Under the pieces are notes generated by a model. It did not search any database. It was not told the DNA's origin and saw only the letters and a list, made by a program, of their open reading frames with translations. Below are positions 24,198 to 32,131 of a DNA stretch of 48,227 nucleotides, one piece after another; position 1 is the first letter of the stretch; each line of letters begins with the position of its first letter. This stretch comes from Verrucomicrobiia bacterium. GTDB lineage: Bacteria > Verrucomicrobiota > Verrucomicrobiia > JADLBR01. Where the stretch lies: assembly GCA_020847615.1 (NCBI GenBank), contig JADLBR010000076.1, forward strand, positions 1-48,227, written 5' to 3'. The position numbers and the translations under genes were made by a program.

Positions 24198-25481
24198 TCA
24201 AATCGTCCACGGTTCCCGCATGGCGCGGGAGCGGAGGCGGTTGGCCTCATCGCTGTTGGTGAACTCGTATTTTGCCGGGTCCCATTTCAGCGGGCGGTTG
24301 AGCCACCACGCGATCTGCGCGGCATGCGAGGTGATGTGGGAATTGGCGGCGACGTGGTGGTTGGCGGAGGGCAGGCGGCGCGATCTGACGCAATCGAAGA
24401 ACTCGCGCGCGTGGCCGCCGGGGTTGGTGCCCTCGACGGTCTGGATCTTGCGCTCGGCGAGGAGGGAGGCGGGGTGGCAGCGGACCTGTCCGGTGTCGCC
24501 TGCCTCGACCCAGCCCTCGTCGCCCTCGTAGCGCGCGGAGCAGGTGCCGAGGCCCATCCAGCCGTCCATGCGCATGACGAGTTTGATGCCGTTGGCGTAG
24601 CGCGCGATGCCGCCGTCCTCGGTGGGCTCGTATTCGACCGCGTGCGTGTGCTCCAGGTCGGCGGCCCACTGGCAGAGATCGATGGTGTGCGATCCCCAGC
24701 CGAGGATGCCGCCGGCGCTGAGGTCGAAGTGGGGGATCCACGCGCCGCAGCCGCGGAGGTAGGCGGCGTTGTAGGGGCGCCAGGGGCAGGGGCCGAGCCA
24801 CGTGTCCCAATCGCACTCCTCCTTGGGGGGCTCGGGCTGGGCGGGGAGCCACTCCTGGGTGGTCGCCGGGCTCATCATGTGGGCGTGAACGGTGTGGATG
24901 CGTCCGAGTTTTCCGGAGCGGGCGAGGTTCGCGGCGAAGACGAAGTTGCCCACGTTGCGGCGCTGCATGCCGCCCTGAAACACAATGCCCGCGCGATCGA
25001 CGGCCGATTCCATGGCCCGGGTCTCGGCGATGGTGATGGAGATGGGTTTCTCGCAATAGATATCCTTGCCCGCGGCCGCGGCGTGGATCGAGGCGATGGT
25101 GTGCCAGCGGTCGCCGCAGGCGATGAGTACGGCATCGATGTCGGGCCGCGCGAGCAGTTCGCGGAAGTCCCGATAGGTGGCGCAGTCGGTGTTGCCGTTG
25201 CGCGCGTCCGCCATGGCCTTGGCCGCGTCGCGGCGGGATTTCTGGACATCGGCGACCGCCACGAACTGCACGTCGGGTTCGGGGAGCATGCCCGCGAGGA
25301 CCCCGGAACCGCGGCCACCGATGCCGATGCCCCCCAGGACGATGCGCTCGCTCGGGGCGGCGCGGTTGCCGAGGCCGAGGGCCGACGACGGGATGATCGT
25401 CGGTACCGCGATCGCGGCGCACGCCTTGGCCGCCCCCTTGAGGAACCTCCGCCGGTCCATCCTGCGCGTCAGTCGGAGCAT
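24198..25481 (-). CDS. Tat-exported Gfo/Idh/MocA-family oxidoreductase (copy 2)
   Basis: This 427-residue protein has a twin-arginine signal (MDRRRFLKGAAKACAAIA), Rossmann motif GGIGIGGRGSGVL and EKP motif DIYCEKPISITIAE. It is clearly paralogous to copy 1 through nearly its whole length (WLPAQPEPPKEECDWDTWLG and MRMDGWMGLGTCSARYEGDE are shared almost word for word), so it is a tandem duplication that has since diverged. ATG 25481 is chosen; 25514 and 25460 are in-frame alternatives. It is divergent from the GH95-like gene across 183 bp, suggesting joint control of glycan breakdown and sugar oxidation. Confidence 0.92.
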   Translation of the reverse strand: MLRLTRRMDRRRFLKGAAKACAAIAVPTIIPSSALGLGNRAAPSERIVLGGIGIGGRGSGVLAGMLPEPDVQFVAVADVQKSRRDAAKAMADARNGNTDCATYRDFRELLARPDIDAVLIACGDRWHTIASIHAAAAGKDIYCEKPISITIAETRAMESAVDRAGIVFQGGMQRRNVGNFVFAANLARSGKLGRIHTVHAHMMSPATTQEWLPAQPEPPKEECDWDTWLGPCPWRPYNAAYLRGCGAWIPHFDLSAGGILGWGSHTIDLCQWAADLEHTHAVEYEPTEDGGIARYANGIKLVMRMDGWMGLGTCSARYEGDEGWVEAGDTGQVRCHPASLLAERKIQTVEGTNPGGHAREFFDCVRSRRLPSANHHVAANSHITSHAAQIAWWLNRPLKWDPAKYEFTNSDEANRLRSRAMREPWTI

Positions 25482-25617
25482 AATCGCCGATCTTCTAAAG
25501 GCGGGGGGCCGCATAAGAGCGCCTTAGGCAGGCGCCGTGGGACCCCGCATTTATATGATCGAGTTCAAACGATAACGGTGAGGGCGGTGGGATCAAGGGA
25601 ATTTTGGCTGGGGGCTA

Positions 25618-25645
25618 TTGCGTGGCGGGGGTGGTTTCGTAGTAT
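25618..25645 (+). promoter_or_regulatory. Weak candidate promoter for the GH95-like gene
   Basis: TTGCGT (25618-25623) and TAGTAT (25640-25645) are 16 bp apart and 19 bp upstream of the ATG, with a GAGGG ribosome-binding site between. Matches are partial, and this lies in the 183-bp divergent region shared with the Gfo/Idh/MocA operon, where no clear promoter is visible in the other direction. Confidence 0.25.
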
Positions 25646-25664
25646 GGGGTTTGGCTGAGGGCGC

Positions 25665-28274
25665 ATGAGTTTATCTCGGAGATCGGCGGTGTGTGGGCTG
25701 GTGGGGCTATTGGCCGTTGCGCCGCGGTTGCCGGGGTCGGCGGGGGATGTGGAGTGGGGCGAGTTTCTTGGGCGGAGCGATCTGGTGTGGGACGCGCTGG
25801 GCAACAGTTGGACGCGGGGTCCCTTCATTGGCAACGGGCTCATCGGGGCGCAGATCTACCATGAGCCGGGCGATTCGAGCGCGCTGCGGTTCGACCTGAG
25901 CCGGAGCGATCTCTATTGCGAGGAGGGGGGTTGGTATCGGGTGCCCTCGGGTCACATCCTGTTGCGCCCGGCGGGCGCGGTGAAGAGGTCGCGGGCGCGG
26001 CTGGTTCTCTGGGACGCGGAGGCACGGGGCGAGATCGAGACGGACAAGGGGATGATCCGCTGGCGATCGTTCGCGCACGCGGATGAGCCGCTGATCCGGA
26101 TCGTGCTGGAGGCGACCGGGGGGGAAGAGGGCGCCCGGTGGGAATACGTTCCGGAGCGGGCGATGGACACTCGGAAGGTCAAGCGCAGGGAGACCCTTGG
26201 CCCCGAGGACGTGCATCCCGAGCCGGTGGTGACGGTCTCTGGCGACACCACGGTGGCGTGGCAGGCGTTCAATCGGGGGGGTGGCGCCGCGACGGCGGTG
26301 CGCGAGATCGAGGGCAAGGGCACGCGAACAATCCTGGCGACCCTGGCGATCGGCTATCGTGATGCGTCGGCGCGTGACGAGGCGCGTGCCATCGTGACGG
26401 CGCCCGGGGTTGGCGATCTGGAGCGTGCCGTCGCGTCGCATCGGCGCTACTGGCACGCGTATTATCCCGCGAGCTTTTTGAGCGTGCCCGACGCGCGGCT
26501 CGAGAGCTTCTACTGGATCCAGATGTACAAGCTGGCGTCGGCCACGCGCGCCAATCGTCCGGCGGTCGACCTCATGGGGCCATGGTTCCAGCCAAGCGCC
26601 TGGCTCGCCTACTGGATGAACCTGAACATCCAACTCACGTACTGGCCGGTATACGCGGCCAACCACCTCGAGCTGGGAGAGTCACTCGTGGAGATGGTCA
26701 GGAGGGGGCGGGACAATCTAGCGGGCAACGTGCCGGAGGCATGGCGCGGCGATGCCTCGGCCATCGCGCGAGCGACGGGGTCCAACCTGAAGGGGGGTGT
26801 CGGGAAGGGGGGGGAACTCGGCAACCTCACCTTCGTCATGCACAACCTCTGGTGGCAGTACCGATATTCGATGGACGATGGGATGCTCCGGGACCTGGTT
26901 TACCCCCTGCTCGCGCGGTGCGTTAATTTCTACCGGCACAATCTCGTCAGGGGCGACGACGGCATGTATCACCTGCCCCTGGCGATATCCCCGGAGTACG
27001 AGCAGAAGGCGGAGGACTGCAACTACGATCTGGCATTGCTTCGCTGGGCGCTCCAGTCGCTGCTCTGGGCGGCCGATCGCCTCAAGAATGACGACCCGGC
27101 CGTTCCGGTGTGGCGGGACATCCTAGCGAGGCTGGCGCCGTATCCGGTGGGCGAGGACGGCTACCTGATTGGGAAGTGCATGCCGCTCGCGCATTCGCAC
27201 CGGCACTTCTCCCACCTGTTCATGGTCTTCCCGCTCGGGACCGTGGCGACGGACGGGCCGGAGCGCGGGCTCGTGGAGCGGTCGGTGAGTCACTGGCTGG
27301 GGCTGGAGGGGGCGCACGCGGGCTATTCGTTCACCGGGGGCGCGGCGATGGCGGCCTATCTTGGCGACGGGAATCGCGCGCTCGCGCTGATGGAGCGTTT
27401 CTGTGACCGCTACGTGAGACCGAACACGATGTACTACGAGGGCGATCAGTTTCCCGTGATCGAGACGCCGTTGTCGGGCGCGCGTTCGCTGCAAGAGATG
27501 CTGCTGCAGGGGCACGGGGGCGTGTTGCGCATTTTCCCCGCGGCGCCATCCGCGTGGGAGGACATCGCGTTCCGCGATCTGCGGGCGGAGGGCGCATTTC
27601 TCGTGAGCGCGGTCCGCAGCGGGGGGAGGACGCGCTGGGTGCGCATCAGGAGCCTGGCGGGGGAGCCGTGCGCGGTCAAAGTCGACATCGGATCGCCGGT
27701 GGTCACGGGGGTCCCCCCCTCGTCGGTGAGGCAGAGGGATGGGCTGCTGATGCTGACAATCGCACGCGGTGGGGAGGCCACCATTGCCGCGAAGGGGGTC
27801 GAGGACTTTTCGGTGAAGCCGGTGGCGCGGGTTGGTCCGGACAATCCGTGGGGTACGGTGCGGAAGGCTCCGCCGTGGCCGATCAGTGCTGACGCTTCGG
27901 GGTGCTACACGTTCGCGGCATCGGCGGCGGCGATCGCCGGAGAGAAATTATTTTATGAGAAGGGTGGCAAGAAGGACAACCTCGGGCGTTGGATCGATCC
28001 GGCCGATTACGCGCACTGGCGCGGCGAGTTTCCCTCGCGGCGGGCGTACCGGGTACTCGTCACGTACGGTGCGGGCAATGGCCGGTTCGCGGTTGTGATT
28101 GGCGACGAGCGCATCGAGGCCGAAGTGCGGCCAACCGGTGGACCTGACGCGCCCAAGGAGTTCGAACTGGGCACCGTGACGGTCCCCGCCGGCGTGCATG
28201 GGGTGGAGATCCGCGCGGTTGCATTCCGGGGCTACCTGATGAATTTTCGCTCGATTCGCCTCGTTCCGCGGTGA
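25665..28274 (+). CDS. Secreted GH95-like glycosidase with C-terminal carbohydrate-binding-type domain
   Basis: The protein has 869 residues and a signal peptide (MSLSRRSAVCGLVGLLAVAP). The N-terminal beta domain (DALGNSWTRGPFIGNGLIGAQIYHE) and the (alpha/alpha)6 core follow the GH95 alpha-L-fucosidase plan. Asn319 and Asn321 lie in MNLNIQLTYWP, Glu444 in AISPEY corresponds to the general acid, and HSHRHFSHLFMVFP is the family signature. The region equivalent to the IDGNFG motif reads VIETPLSG (Glu600), so the general-base Asp appears replaced by Glu. Residues ~740-869 form a jellyroll-like domain (YEKGGKKDNLGRW, VPAGVHGVEIRAV) often found on such enzymes. Substrate may be fucose, galactose or another sugar. 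Confidence 0.85.
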   Translation: MSLSRRSAVCGLVGLLAVAPRLPGSAGDVEWGEFLGRSDLVWDALGNSWTRGPFIGNGLIGAQIYHEPGDSSALRFDLSRSDLYCEEGGWYRVPSGHILLRPAGAVKRSRARLVLWDAEARGEIETDKGMIRWRSFAHADEPLIRIVLEATGGEEGARWEYVPERAMDTRKVKRRETLGPEDVHPEPVVTVSGDTTVAWQAFNRGGGAATAVREIEGKGTRTILATLAIGYRDASARDEARAIVTAPGVGDLERAVASHRRYWHAYYPASFLSVPDARLESFYWIQMYKLASATRANRPAVDLMGPWFQPSAWLAYWMNLNIQLTYWPVYAANHLELGESLVEMVRRGRDNLAGNVPEAWRGDASAIARATGSNLKGGVGKGGELGNLTFVMHNLWWQYRYSMDDGMLRDLVYPLLARCVNFYRHNLVRGDDGMYHLPLAISPEYEQKAEDCNYDLALLRWALQSLLWAADRLKNDDPAVPVWRDILARLAPYPVGEDGYLIGKCMPLAHSHRHFSHLFMVFPLGTVATDGPERGLVERSVSHWLGLEGAHAGYSFTGGAAMAAYLGDGNRALALMERFCDRYVRPNTMYYEGDQFPVIETPLSGARSLQEMLLQGHGGVLRIFPAAPSAWEDIAFRDLRAEGAFLVSAVRSGGRTRWVRIRSLAGEPCAVKVDIGSPVVTGVPPSSVRQRDGLLMLTIARGGEATIAAKGVEDFSVKPVARVGPDNPWGTVRKAPPWPISADASGCYTFAASAAAIAGEKLFYEKGGKKDNLGRWIDPADYAHWRGEFPSRRAYRVLVTYGAGNGRFAVVIGDERIEAEVRPTGGPDAPKEFELGTVTVPAGVHGVEIRAVAFRGYLMNFRSIRLVPR

Positions 28275-28346
28275 GGGCCGCGCCGATGCTCGGCGGGGCT
28301 GACCCGATTTGAGATCGCACCGCATCATTCATGTGGAAACCCCTGA

Positions 28347-28494
28347 TGGGTCGCGGAGTGCCTAAAGGCACCACTACGAACACTTCCGCGGCGTTGGGTT
28401 CGTAGTGCCGCCTTCAGGCGGCATTCGCATAATCCGCTGATGACGTGCCTTTTGTGACACACATCGAAGTATCCCCAGCTTTGAAGTTTCAGGT
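28347..28494 (+). repeat. 148-bp dispersed palindromic repeat, copy A
   Basis: This copy aligns without gaps to the reverse complement of 41482-41629; by eye about five of six positions agree. It contains three stems: GTGCCTAAAGGCAC, CACTACGAAC pairing with GTTCGTAGTG across a 17-bp loop, and GCCGCCTTCAGGCGGC. It lies 73 bp after the GH95-like gene stop in the 372-bp gap before the pst operon's 3' end. Confidence 0.85.
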
Positions 28495-28562
28495 CAGATG
28501 TCATCCGGCAACCGCCGGACCACCGGCGCAGAAAATGCAGCCGGAGCCGTGAGGCTTTGGCG

Positions 28563-28584
28563 GCCAAACGCTTACGCGTTCGGC
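28563..28584. repeat. 22-bp hairpin repeat, copy 4 (loop TTAC)
   Basis: The sequence is GCCAAACGC-TTAC-GCGTTCGGC. Both flanks (GTGAGGCTTTGGCG on the left, TACGGGA on the right) match the composite repeat at 20761-20824, so the mobile or duplicated unit is larger than the hairpin itself. Confidence 0.8.
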
Positions 28585-28613
28585 TACGGGAAGCGCTGGG
28601 GCGATTCTCGAAG

Positions 28614-28650
28614 CTAGGAGTTTGACGGACGAAGTCCGACAAGCTCCTAG
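28614..28650 (-). terminator. Long hairpin over the 3' end of the pst operon
   Basis: A 17-bp stem with two mismatches (CTAGGAG at 28614-28620 pairing with CTCCTAG at 28644-28650, continuing inward) has a GAA loop. It overlaps the last codons and TAG stop of the terminal pstB. It carries the GTCGGAC core of the MITE-like element. No T-run follows, so it may be an RNA 3'-end stabiliser rather than an intrinsic terminator. Confidence 0.5.
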
Positions 28651-29423
28651 CCGTATCGGCCCTCGATGTACTCTGCGGTCCTGGGGTTCTTTGGGTTGAG
28701 GAAGAGGTCCTCGGTGCGGGAGTGCTCGATGAGTTCCCCGAGGAGCATGAAGATGCACTCGTCGGAGGCGCGCCGGGCCTGGGCCATGTTATGGGTGACG
28801 ATGACGATGGTGTAGCGGCCCTTGAGGGCGAACATGAGTTCCTCGATGGCGCGGGTGCCCTCGACGTCGAGGGCCGAGCACGGCTCATCCATGAGGATGA
28901 CCTCGGGCTTCAGGGGGAGGAGGCGGGCGATGCAGAGTTTCTGCTGCTGTTCCAACTGCAGGGTGGTGGCCTTGCGGTCGAGGTGGTCCTTCAGGTCCTT
29001 CCAGAGGCCCACCTCGGTCAGGGCCCTCTCGACGGCGTCGTCCATCTCGGGGCGAGTGAGGGTGCCGCGGGGGTGGTGGATGCGCAGGCCGAACACGACG
29101 TTCTCGTAGACGGAGATGGGGAGCGGGTTGGGGCGCTGGAAGACCATGCCCACGGACTTTCTGAGTTCCACGAGGGACACGTCGGGGTCGTAGATGTTCT
29201 TGTTGAGGATGCGGATCTCGCCGGTGGTCGTGACGTATCCGTAGCGCTCGTTGACGCGGTTGAAGCAGCGGAGCAGGGTGGTCTTGCCGCAGCCGGAGGG
29301 ACCGATGAGGGAGGTGATGATGCCGTGCCTGATGTCCAGGGTGACATTGATGAGGGCCTGGAACTTCGCGTACCAGAGGTTGAGGTCGCGCGTGGTGAGG
29401 CAGGGAGGGGGGGGCTCGCTCAT
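28647..29423 (-). CDS. pstB: Phosphate ABC transporter ATPase, PstB-like, degenerate signature motif
   Basis: This 258-residue ABC ATPase has Walker A GPSGCGKTT (41-49), the Q-loop Gln96 in GMVFQRPNP, Walker B ILMDEP with catalytic Glu180, the D-loop SALD and switch His211 in IVTHNMAQA. The ABC signature, normally LSGGQ, is LQLEQ (155-159), so it cannot complete a normal ATP site across the dimer. The region GEIRILNKNIYDPDVSLVELRKS and the ending NPRTAEYIEGRYG are PstB-typical. It overlaps the upstream pstB by ATGA, giving fixed stoichiometry. The partner has the intact signature but has lost the Q- and H-loop residues, so a heterodimer with one active site is inferred. Confidence 0.92.
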   Translation of the reverse strand: MSEPPPPCLTTRDLNLWYAKFQALINVTLDIRHGIITSLIGPSGCGKTTLLRCFNRVNERYGYVTTTGEIRILNKNIYDPDVSLVELRKSVGMVFQRPNPLPISVYENVVFGLRIHHPRGTLTRPEMDDAVERALTEVGLWKDLKDHLDRKATTLQLEQQQKLCIARLLPLKPEVILMDEPCSALDVEGTRAIEELMFALKGRYTIVIVTHNMAQARRASDECIFMLLGELIEHSRTEDLFLNPKNPRTAEYIEGRYG

Positions 29424-30181
29424 CCGAACAATCCGTTGACGTACTCGTAGGTGCGCCGGTCCCGGGGGCTGTTGCCGAAGATGGTGTCACTCGGGCCGAG
29501 CTCGATGATCTCGCCGTTCCAGAGGAACATGGTGCGGTCGGCGAGGCGACGGGCCTGCTGGGTGAGGTTGGTGACGAGGATGATCGTCATGTTCTTGCGC
29601 AGGTCCTTGAGGACATCCTCGATGCGCATGGTCGTGACGGGGTCGATGGCGATGCTGAACTCGTCGAGGCAGAGGATCTCCGGCTGGTGGGACAGGGCGC
29701 GGGCGATCGTGAGGCGCTGCTGCTGGCCCCCGGAGAGCTTGGTGCCCAGGGAATCGAGGCGGTCCTTGACCTCGTCCCAGAGCGCGGCCTGCCGGAGGCA
29801 CTGCTCGACGATGGCGTCGATGTCGGCCTTTCGATTCATGCCCGCGCAGCGGGGCGCGAAGGCGACGTTGTCGTAGATGCTGAGCGGGAGGCCGACGGGG
29901 AGGGGTGCGACCATGCCGATCTTGCGGCGGAGGGCGTAGAGGTCCTTGGCCCCGCGGACGTCCTCTCCGTCGACGGTGATGGTGCCGGCCACGGAGGCCT
30001 CCGGGGAGAAGTCGATGGTGCGGTTGATGCAGCGGAGCAGGGAGGTCTTGCCGGATTGCGCGGGGCCGATGACCCCGAAGATCTCGTTCCTGCGGATGTC
30101 GAGCGAGATGCCGTGGAGGACCTCCCTGGTGCCGTAGGCTAGCCGGAGGTCGCGGATCTCGATGTGGGTCTCGCTGGGCAT
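29420..30181 (-). CDS. pstB: Phosphate ABC transporter ATPase, PstB-like, lacking Q- and H-loop residues
   Basis: This 253-residue ABC ATPase has Walker A GPAQSGKTS (39-47), an intact signature KLSGGQQQR (148-156) and Walker B ILCLDE (Glu174) followed by F instead of P. The Q-loop Gln of GMVFQ is missing (GMVAP, residues 89-93) and the switch His is Asn205 (VTNLTQQA). The family ending RRTYEYVNGLFG matches PstB. These changes would disable its own ATP site while its LSGGQ completes the partner's. It follows pstA by 7 bp and overlaps the second pstB by 4 bp. It is not a pseudogene: the frame is intact and the fold motifs are preserved. Confidence 0.92.
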   Translation of the reverse strand: MPSETHIEIRDLRLAYGTREVLHGISLDIRRNEIFGVIGPAQSGKTSLLRCINRTIDFSPEASVAGTITVDGEDVRGAKDLYALRRKIGMVAPLPVGLPLSIYDNVAFAPRCAGMNRKADIDAIVEQCLRQAALWDEVKDRLDSLGTKLSGGQQQRLTIARALSHQPEILCLDEFSIAIDPVTTMRIEDVLKDLRKNMTIILVTNLTQQARRLADRTMFLWNGEIIELGPSDTIFGNSPRDRRTYEYVNGLFG

Positions 30182-30188
30182 GGCGGGG

Positions 30189-31073
30189 TCACCACTTCTT
30201 TCGCGCGCGCATGTGGGCGCGGAGGGCGATGGCCGCGGCGTTGACCAGCAGGACGGAGCCCAGGAGCACGACCGCGGTCGCGAACGGCACGGACTCTCTC
30301 ACGCCGGGGACCTGCGTGGAAATCGTGTAGAGGTGCATGGAGAGGGCCATGCATTGCTCGTTGAGGTTGTAGGCGAAAAGGTCGCCCTTCTGGACCGCCT
30401 TGAAGAAGACCGCGCCGGTGAACATGATGGGGGCGGTCTCGCCTGCGGCGCGGCTGACCTGGAGGATGACGCCGGTGAGGATGCCGCTGATGGAGTTGGG
30501 CAGGACGACGGACCGGATGGTCTGCCACCGGGTGGCGCCGACATTCCAGCATGCCTCGCGGAAGCTCATGGGGACGCTGGCCAGGGCCTCGCGGGTGCTG
30601 GCGATGATGACCGGGAGCGTCATGATGGCGAGGGTGAGCGACGCCGACAGGATGGAGTATCCGAATCGCGCGGCATAGACGAAGGCGCCGAGGCCGAAGA
30701 GGGCGTGGACGATGCTGGGCACGCCGGCGAGGTTGATGACCGCCAGGTTGATCAGGCGGTTGAGCCAGTTGTCCCGGGCGTACTCGTTGAGGTAGACGGC
30801 GGCGAGGATGCCGATGGGGGCCGACACGGCGAGCGAGATGAAAACCAGGTAGATGGTCCCGACGAAGGCGGGCCAGATGCCGCCCTCGGTCATTCCCCGC
30901 CTGGGGATGTCGAGGAGGAAATCGACGCGCAGGGAAGGCGCGGCCTTGACGAAGAGGAACACGACGATGAGGAGCAGCGGCAGGATCATGGAGCCCGCCA
31001 TCGCGAAGAACACCCACTTTGCCGTGGTCTCGGAGCGCCGCTTGTCGCGCACGAATGGGGTTTCGGCGAACAT
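30189..31073 (-). CDS. pstA: Phosphate ABC transporter permease PstA
   Basis: This 294-residue membrane protein has six predicted hydrophobic segments, beginning WVFFAMAGSMILPLLLIVVFLF. The permease coupling region is REACWNVGATRWQTIRSVVLPNSISGILTGVIL, the EAA loop that contacts the ATPase. The segment RAAGETAPIMFTGA is a PstA/PstC-type signature. It lies between pstC (1-bp gap) and the first pstB (7-bp gap) in one operon. With PstC it forms the inner-membrane channel for phosphate uptake. Confidence 0.94.
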   Translation of the reverse strand: MFAETPFVRDKRRSETTAKWVFFAMAGSMILPLLLIVVFLFVKAAPSLRVDFLLDIPRRGMTEGGIWPAFVGTIYLVFISLAVSAPIGILAAVYLNEYARDNWLNRLINLAVINLAGVPSIVHALFGLGAFVYAARFGYSILSASLTLAIMTLPVIIASTREALASVPMSFREACWNVGATRWQTIRSVVLPNSISGILTGVILQVSRAAGETAPIMFTGAVFFKAVQKGDLFAYNLNEQCMALSMHLYTISTQVPGVRESVPFATAVVLLGSVLLVNAAAIALRAHMRARKKW

Positions 31074-31074
31074 C

Positions 31075-32022
31075 CTATTTTTTCCGGATGCCGCGGACGG
31101 CCATGTCGGCGGCGAGGTTGACGAAGAAGGTGATGGTGAAGAGCAGGACGCCGATCAGGAACAGGACGCGGTAGTGGTCGGAGTCCGCGGGCGCCTCGCC
31201 GAGTTCCGCGGCGATATTGGCGGTCAGGGTGCGGACCGAGTCCAGGATGCTGTGGGGGATCTTGACCGCGTGGCCGGTGGCCATGAGGACGGCCATGGTC
31301 TCGCCGACGGCGCGCCCGACGCCCAGAAGGACGGCGGCGAGCAGGCCGTTCTTTGCGGCGGGGAGCAGGACGCGCCAGACCAGTTGCCATCGCGTGGCGC
31401 CGAGGGCGATGCCCGCCTCGCGATATGAGTCCGGCACGGCCTTGAGGGCATCCTCCCCGATGGACACGATGATGGGGACGCTCATCAGGGCGAGGATGAT
31501 GCCGCCGTTGAGGATGTTGACGCCGACGGGCGCGCCGGTGAATTGCACGATGAGCTTGCTCATCACCGTCAGGCCGATGAAGCCCCAGACGACGCTGGGG
31601 ATCGCGGCGAGCAACTCGATGATGATCTTCAGGGTCTCCTTGAGGCGGGGGCCGCAGAACTCGGAGACATAGATGGCCGCGCCCAGGCCGAAGGGGACGG
31701 CGATGGCCATGGCGAGGGCGGTGACGCTGAAGGTGCCCGCCGTCATGGCGAGGACCCCGTAGCGCTTGTTGATCTCGGAGGTGGGGTACCACTGCTCGCT
31801 GAAGAGAAACTGTCGGAGGTCGAACCGGTCGCTGAAGAGGACGGGAGCGGCCTCCTTGAACACAAAGACGAAGATGCTCAGGACGAAGAAGATGGCGCTG
31901 ATGCCGCAGGCGTAGATGAGGGCGGTGAGGAGGCGCTCGCCGATCAGGGCCCAGGCGGGGCGCTTCGCGTGGCGCACCGCGAAGCTGAACTGGGCGGCTG
32001 GCTGGGTGTCCCCTGCGCTCAT
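31075..32022 (-). CDS. pstC: Phosphate ABC transporter permease PstC
   Basis: This 315-residue membrane protein has six hydrophobic segments. After the first helix (LIYACGISAIFFVLSIFVFV) comes a periplasmic loop with FSEQWYPTSEINKRYGVLAM, typical of PstC. The EAA loop is REAGIALGATRWQLVWRVLLPAAKNGLLAAV and the family motif is GRAVGETMAVLMATGH. ATG 32022 is chosen because the frame upstream of it is Arg-rich and uncharacteristic. The 109-bp gap after pstS is the largest inside the operon and may allow extra pstS expression by mRNA processing, but no strong terminator is visible there. Confidence 0.93.
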   Translation of the reverse strand: MSAGDTQPAAQFSFAVRHAKRPAWALIGERLLTALIYACGISAIFFVLSIFVFVFKEAAPVLFSDRFDLRQFLFSEQWYPTSEINKRYGVLAMTAGTFSVTALAMAIAVPFGLGAAIYVSEFCGPRLKETLKIIIELLAAIPSVVWGFIGLTVMSKLIVQFTGAPVGVNILNGGIILALMSVPIIVSIGEDALKAVPDSYREAGIALGATRWQLVWRVLLPAAKNGLLAAVLLGVGRAVGETMAVLMATGHAVKIPHSILDSVRTLTANIAAELGEAPADSDHYRVLFLIGVLLFTITFFVNLAADMAVRGIRKK

Positions 32023-32131
32023 CGTGGCCTGTCGGTGTCGGTCATCCGAAATCCCCGGGACCCGCGCCGCGCGATCCGGTCCGTCGGACGGCCGGGCCGG
32101 TCGCTGTCGCGCGAGGGTGACCCGGGAGAAC

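Noticed and set aside
29420-30181. The upstream pstB as a pseudogene
   Set aside because: The frame is intact, fully coupled to its neighbours, and the motifs that remain are exactly those needed to complete the partner's ATP site.
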